Positions 63,504 through 64,000 of a DNA stretch of 64,000 nucleotides are shown here, one piece after another. A program made the position numbers and the translations under genes. Source of the stretch: CBDCXE01 sp965223725 [NCBI: Nitrospinota bacterium]. Lineage in GTDB: Bacteria; Nitrospinota_A; UBA7883. Each line of letters begins with the position of its first letter. Position 1 is the stretch's first letter. The stretch is from contig CBDCXE010000006.1 in assembly GCA_965223725.1 (NCBI GenBank), positions 496,001 through 560,000 of the forward strand, in the 5' to 3' direction. Below the pieces are notes generated by a model that made no database searches, was not told the DNA's origin, and worked only from the letters and a program-made list of their open reading frames with translations.

Positions 63504-64000
63504 TAAACCAGCAGTCGTGATTCTGGCGGCGGGAAAGGGGACAAGGATGAAGTCGGACCTGCCGAAGGCTTTGTGCAGCCTCAACGGCAAACCACTGCTT
63601 GGCCACGTGGCGCAAACGGCTCGATCGCTGGATCCGGAAAAGATCATCGTCATAGTTGGCCATAAACGAAAGCTGGTGACAGAACAGTTTGCCGACACTG
63701 GGTTGGTCTTCGTTGTCCAGGAGCCGCAGCTTGGCACCGGCCACGCCGTGGCGCAGGCGGAGGACGCTTTGGCAGATCATGATGGCGCTGTGATGGTCCT
63801 CTCTGCTGATGTGCCGCTGATTAGAGAGGCCACTTTGCAGAACATGCTTAACGCGCATACCACCGCAGGCGCTGCGGTTACTATACTGACCTGCAAACTG
63901 GATGACCCAGGGGCATATGGCAGGATTATTCGCCGGAATGGCCGCGTCGTGGCGAATGTCGAAGCGAAGGACGCCAGCGATGAGCAACTTGCGATAAATG
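63496..64000 (+). CDS. glmU: GlmU N-terminus, UDP-GlcNAc pyrophosphorylase (partial)
   Basis: The start at 63496 overlaps the permease stop by eight bases. The first 168 residues contain 'VVILAAGKGTRMKSDLPKAL' (the nucleotidyltransferase signature), 'QLGTGHAVAQAEDAL' and 'LSADVPLIR', as in GlmU. The gene continues beyond the window, so the acetyltransferase half is not seen. It makes UDP-GlcNAc for cell-wall precursors. Confidence 0.9.
   Translation, partial: MSNKPAVVILAAGKGTRMKSDLPKALCSLNGKPLLGHVAQTARSLDPEKIIVIVGHKRKLVTEQFADTGLVFVVQEPQLGTGHAVAQAEDALADHDGAVMVLSADVPLIREATLQNMLNAHTTAGAAVTILTCKLDDPGAYGRIIRRNGRVVANVEAKDASDEQLAIN

Overview
The window looks like a chromosomal segment of a Gram-negative bacterium. 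The evidence is LepB, LeuC, a SPOR-domain protein, the AnmK/GlmU cell-wall genes and secreted proteins with Sec signal peptides. The gene orders tmk-holB-PSP1, lepA-lepB and miaB-bifunctional nuclease recall deltaproteobacterial-grade lineages (Desulfobacterota, SAR324 or Nitrospinota-like). I cannot fix the taxon from sequence alone. The organism appears to use vitamin B12 (cobalamin riboswitch, corrinoid protein) and very probably selenocysteine (in-frame UGA followed by a SECIS-like hairpin).

Layout. 1-1.8 kb: the end of leuC, inorganic pyrophosphatase and an unknown Cys-rich membrane protein. 2.0-6.7 kb: a three-gene molybdoenzyme operon best matching the cytoplasmic sulfite dehydrogenase SoeABC, followed by an unusual 121-bp tandem array that starts inside the last codons of soeC. 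7.2-20.1 kb: mostly housekeeping genes (Ycf46-like AAA ATPase, tmk, holB, PSP1/RicT, SH3 protein, cation efflux, lepB, lepA, ZnuBC-like transporter, JAMM peptidase, mnmE).

20.2-34.9 kb is the most interesting region. Fifteen tightly packed genes on the minus strand lie downstream of a clear cobalamin riboswitch (34756-34906). They encode three UroD-type (MtaA/CmuA-like) methyltransferases, a corrinoid-binding protein, a RACo-like corrinoid activator with an inserted coiled coil, and a CbbQ/NorQ-type MoxR ATPase with its VWA partner (CbbO/NorD-like). They also encode a CobW/HypB-like GTPase, DUF1638 and DUF2284 proteins, a SelW-like thioredoxin-fold protein, a 4Fe-4S protein, three small proteins, and an ArsM-like SAM methyltransferase that reads through an in-frame UGA at a position I recall as Cys in related proteins. 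A divergent regulator with a DcmR-type MEDS sensory domain (35526-36317) faces the operon. I infer an uncharacterised corrinoid-dependent C1 or methyl-transfer pathway that uses a MoxR/VWA chaperone pair. Its substrate is unknown.

36.3-42.4 kb is accessory and appears damaged or badly sequenced: a two-component system with about four single-base frameshifts, a frameshifted YadA-head/S74-chaperone surface protein, and a repeat-rich non-coding stretch. 42.4-64 kb returns to mostly housekeeping genes: trpG-trpD-proB-radA, 5'-nucleotidase, HerA-like ATPase, anmK, M20 amidohydrolase, an HPr-fusion protein, a MarR-controlled 4Fe-4S/SCP2 protein with a matched pair of operators, a fibronectin-repeat protein, bifunctional nuclease, miaB, a SPOR protein, a ROK kinase, an FtsX/MacB-like permease and the start of glmU. 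No tRNA, rRNA, CRISPR array or transposase gene was recognised.
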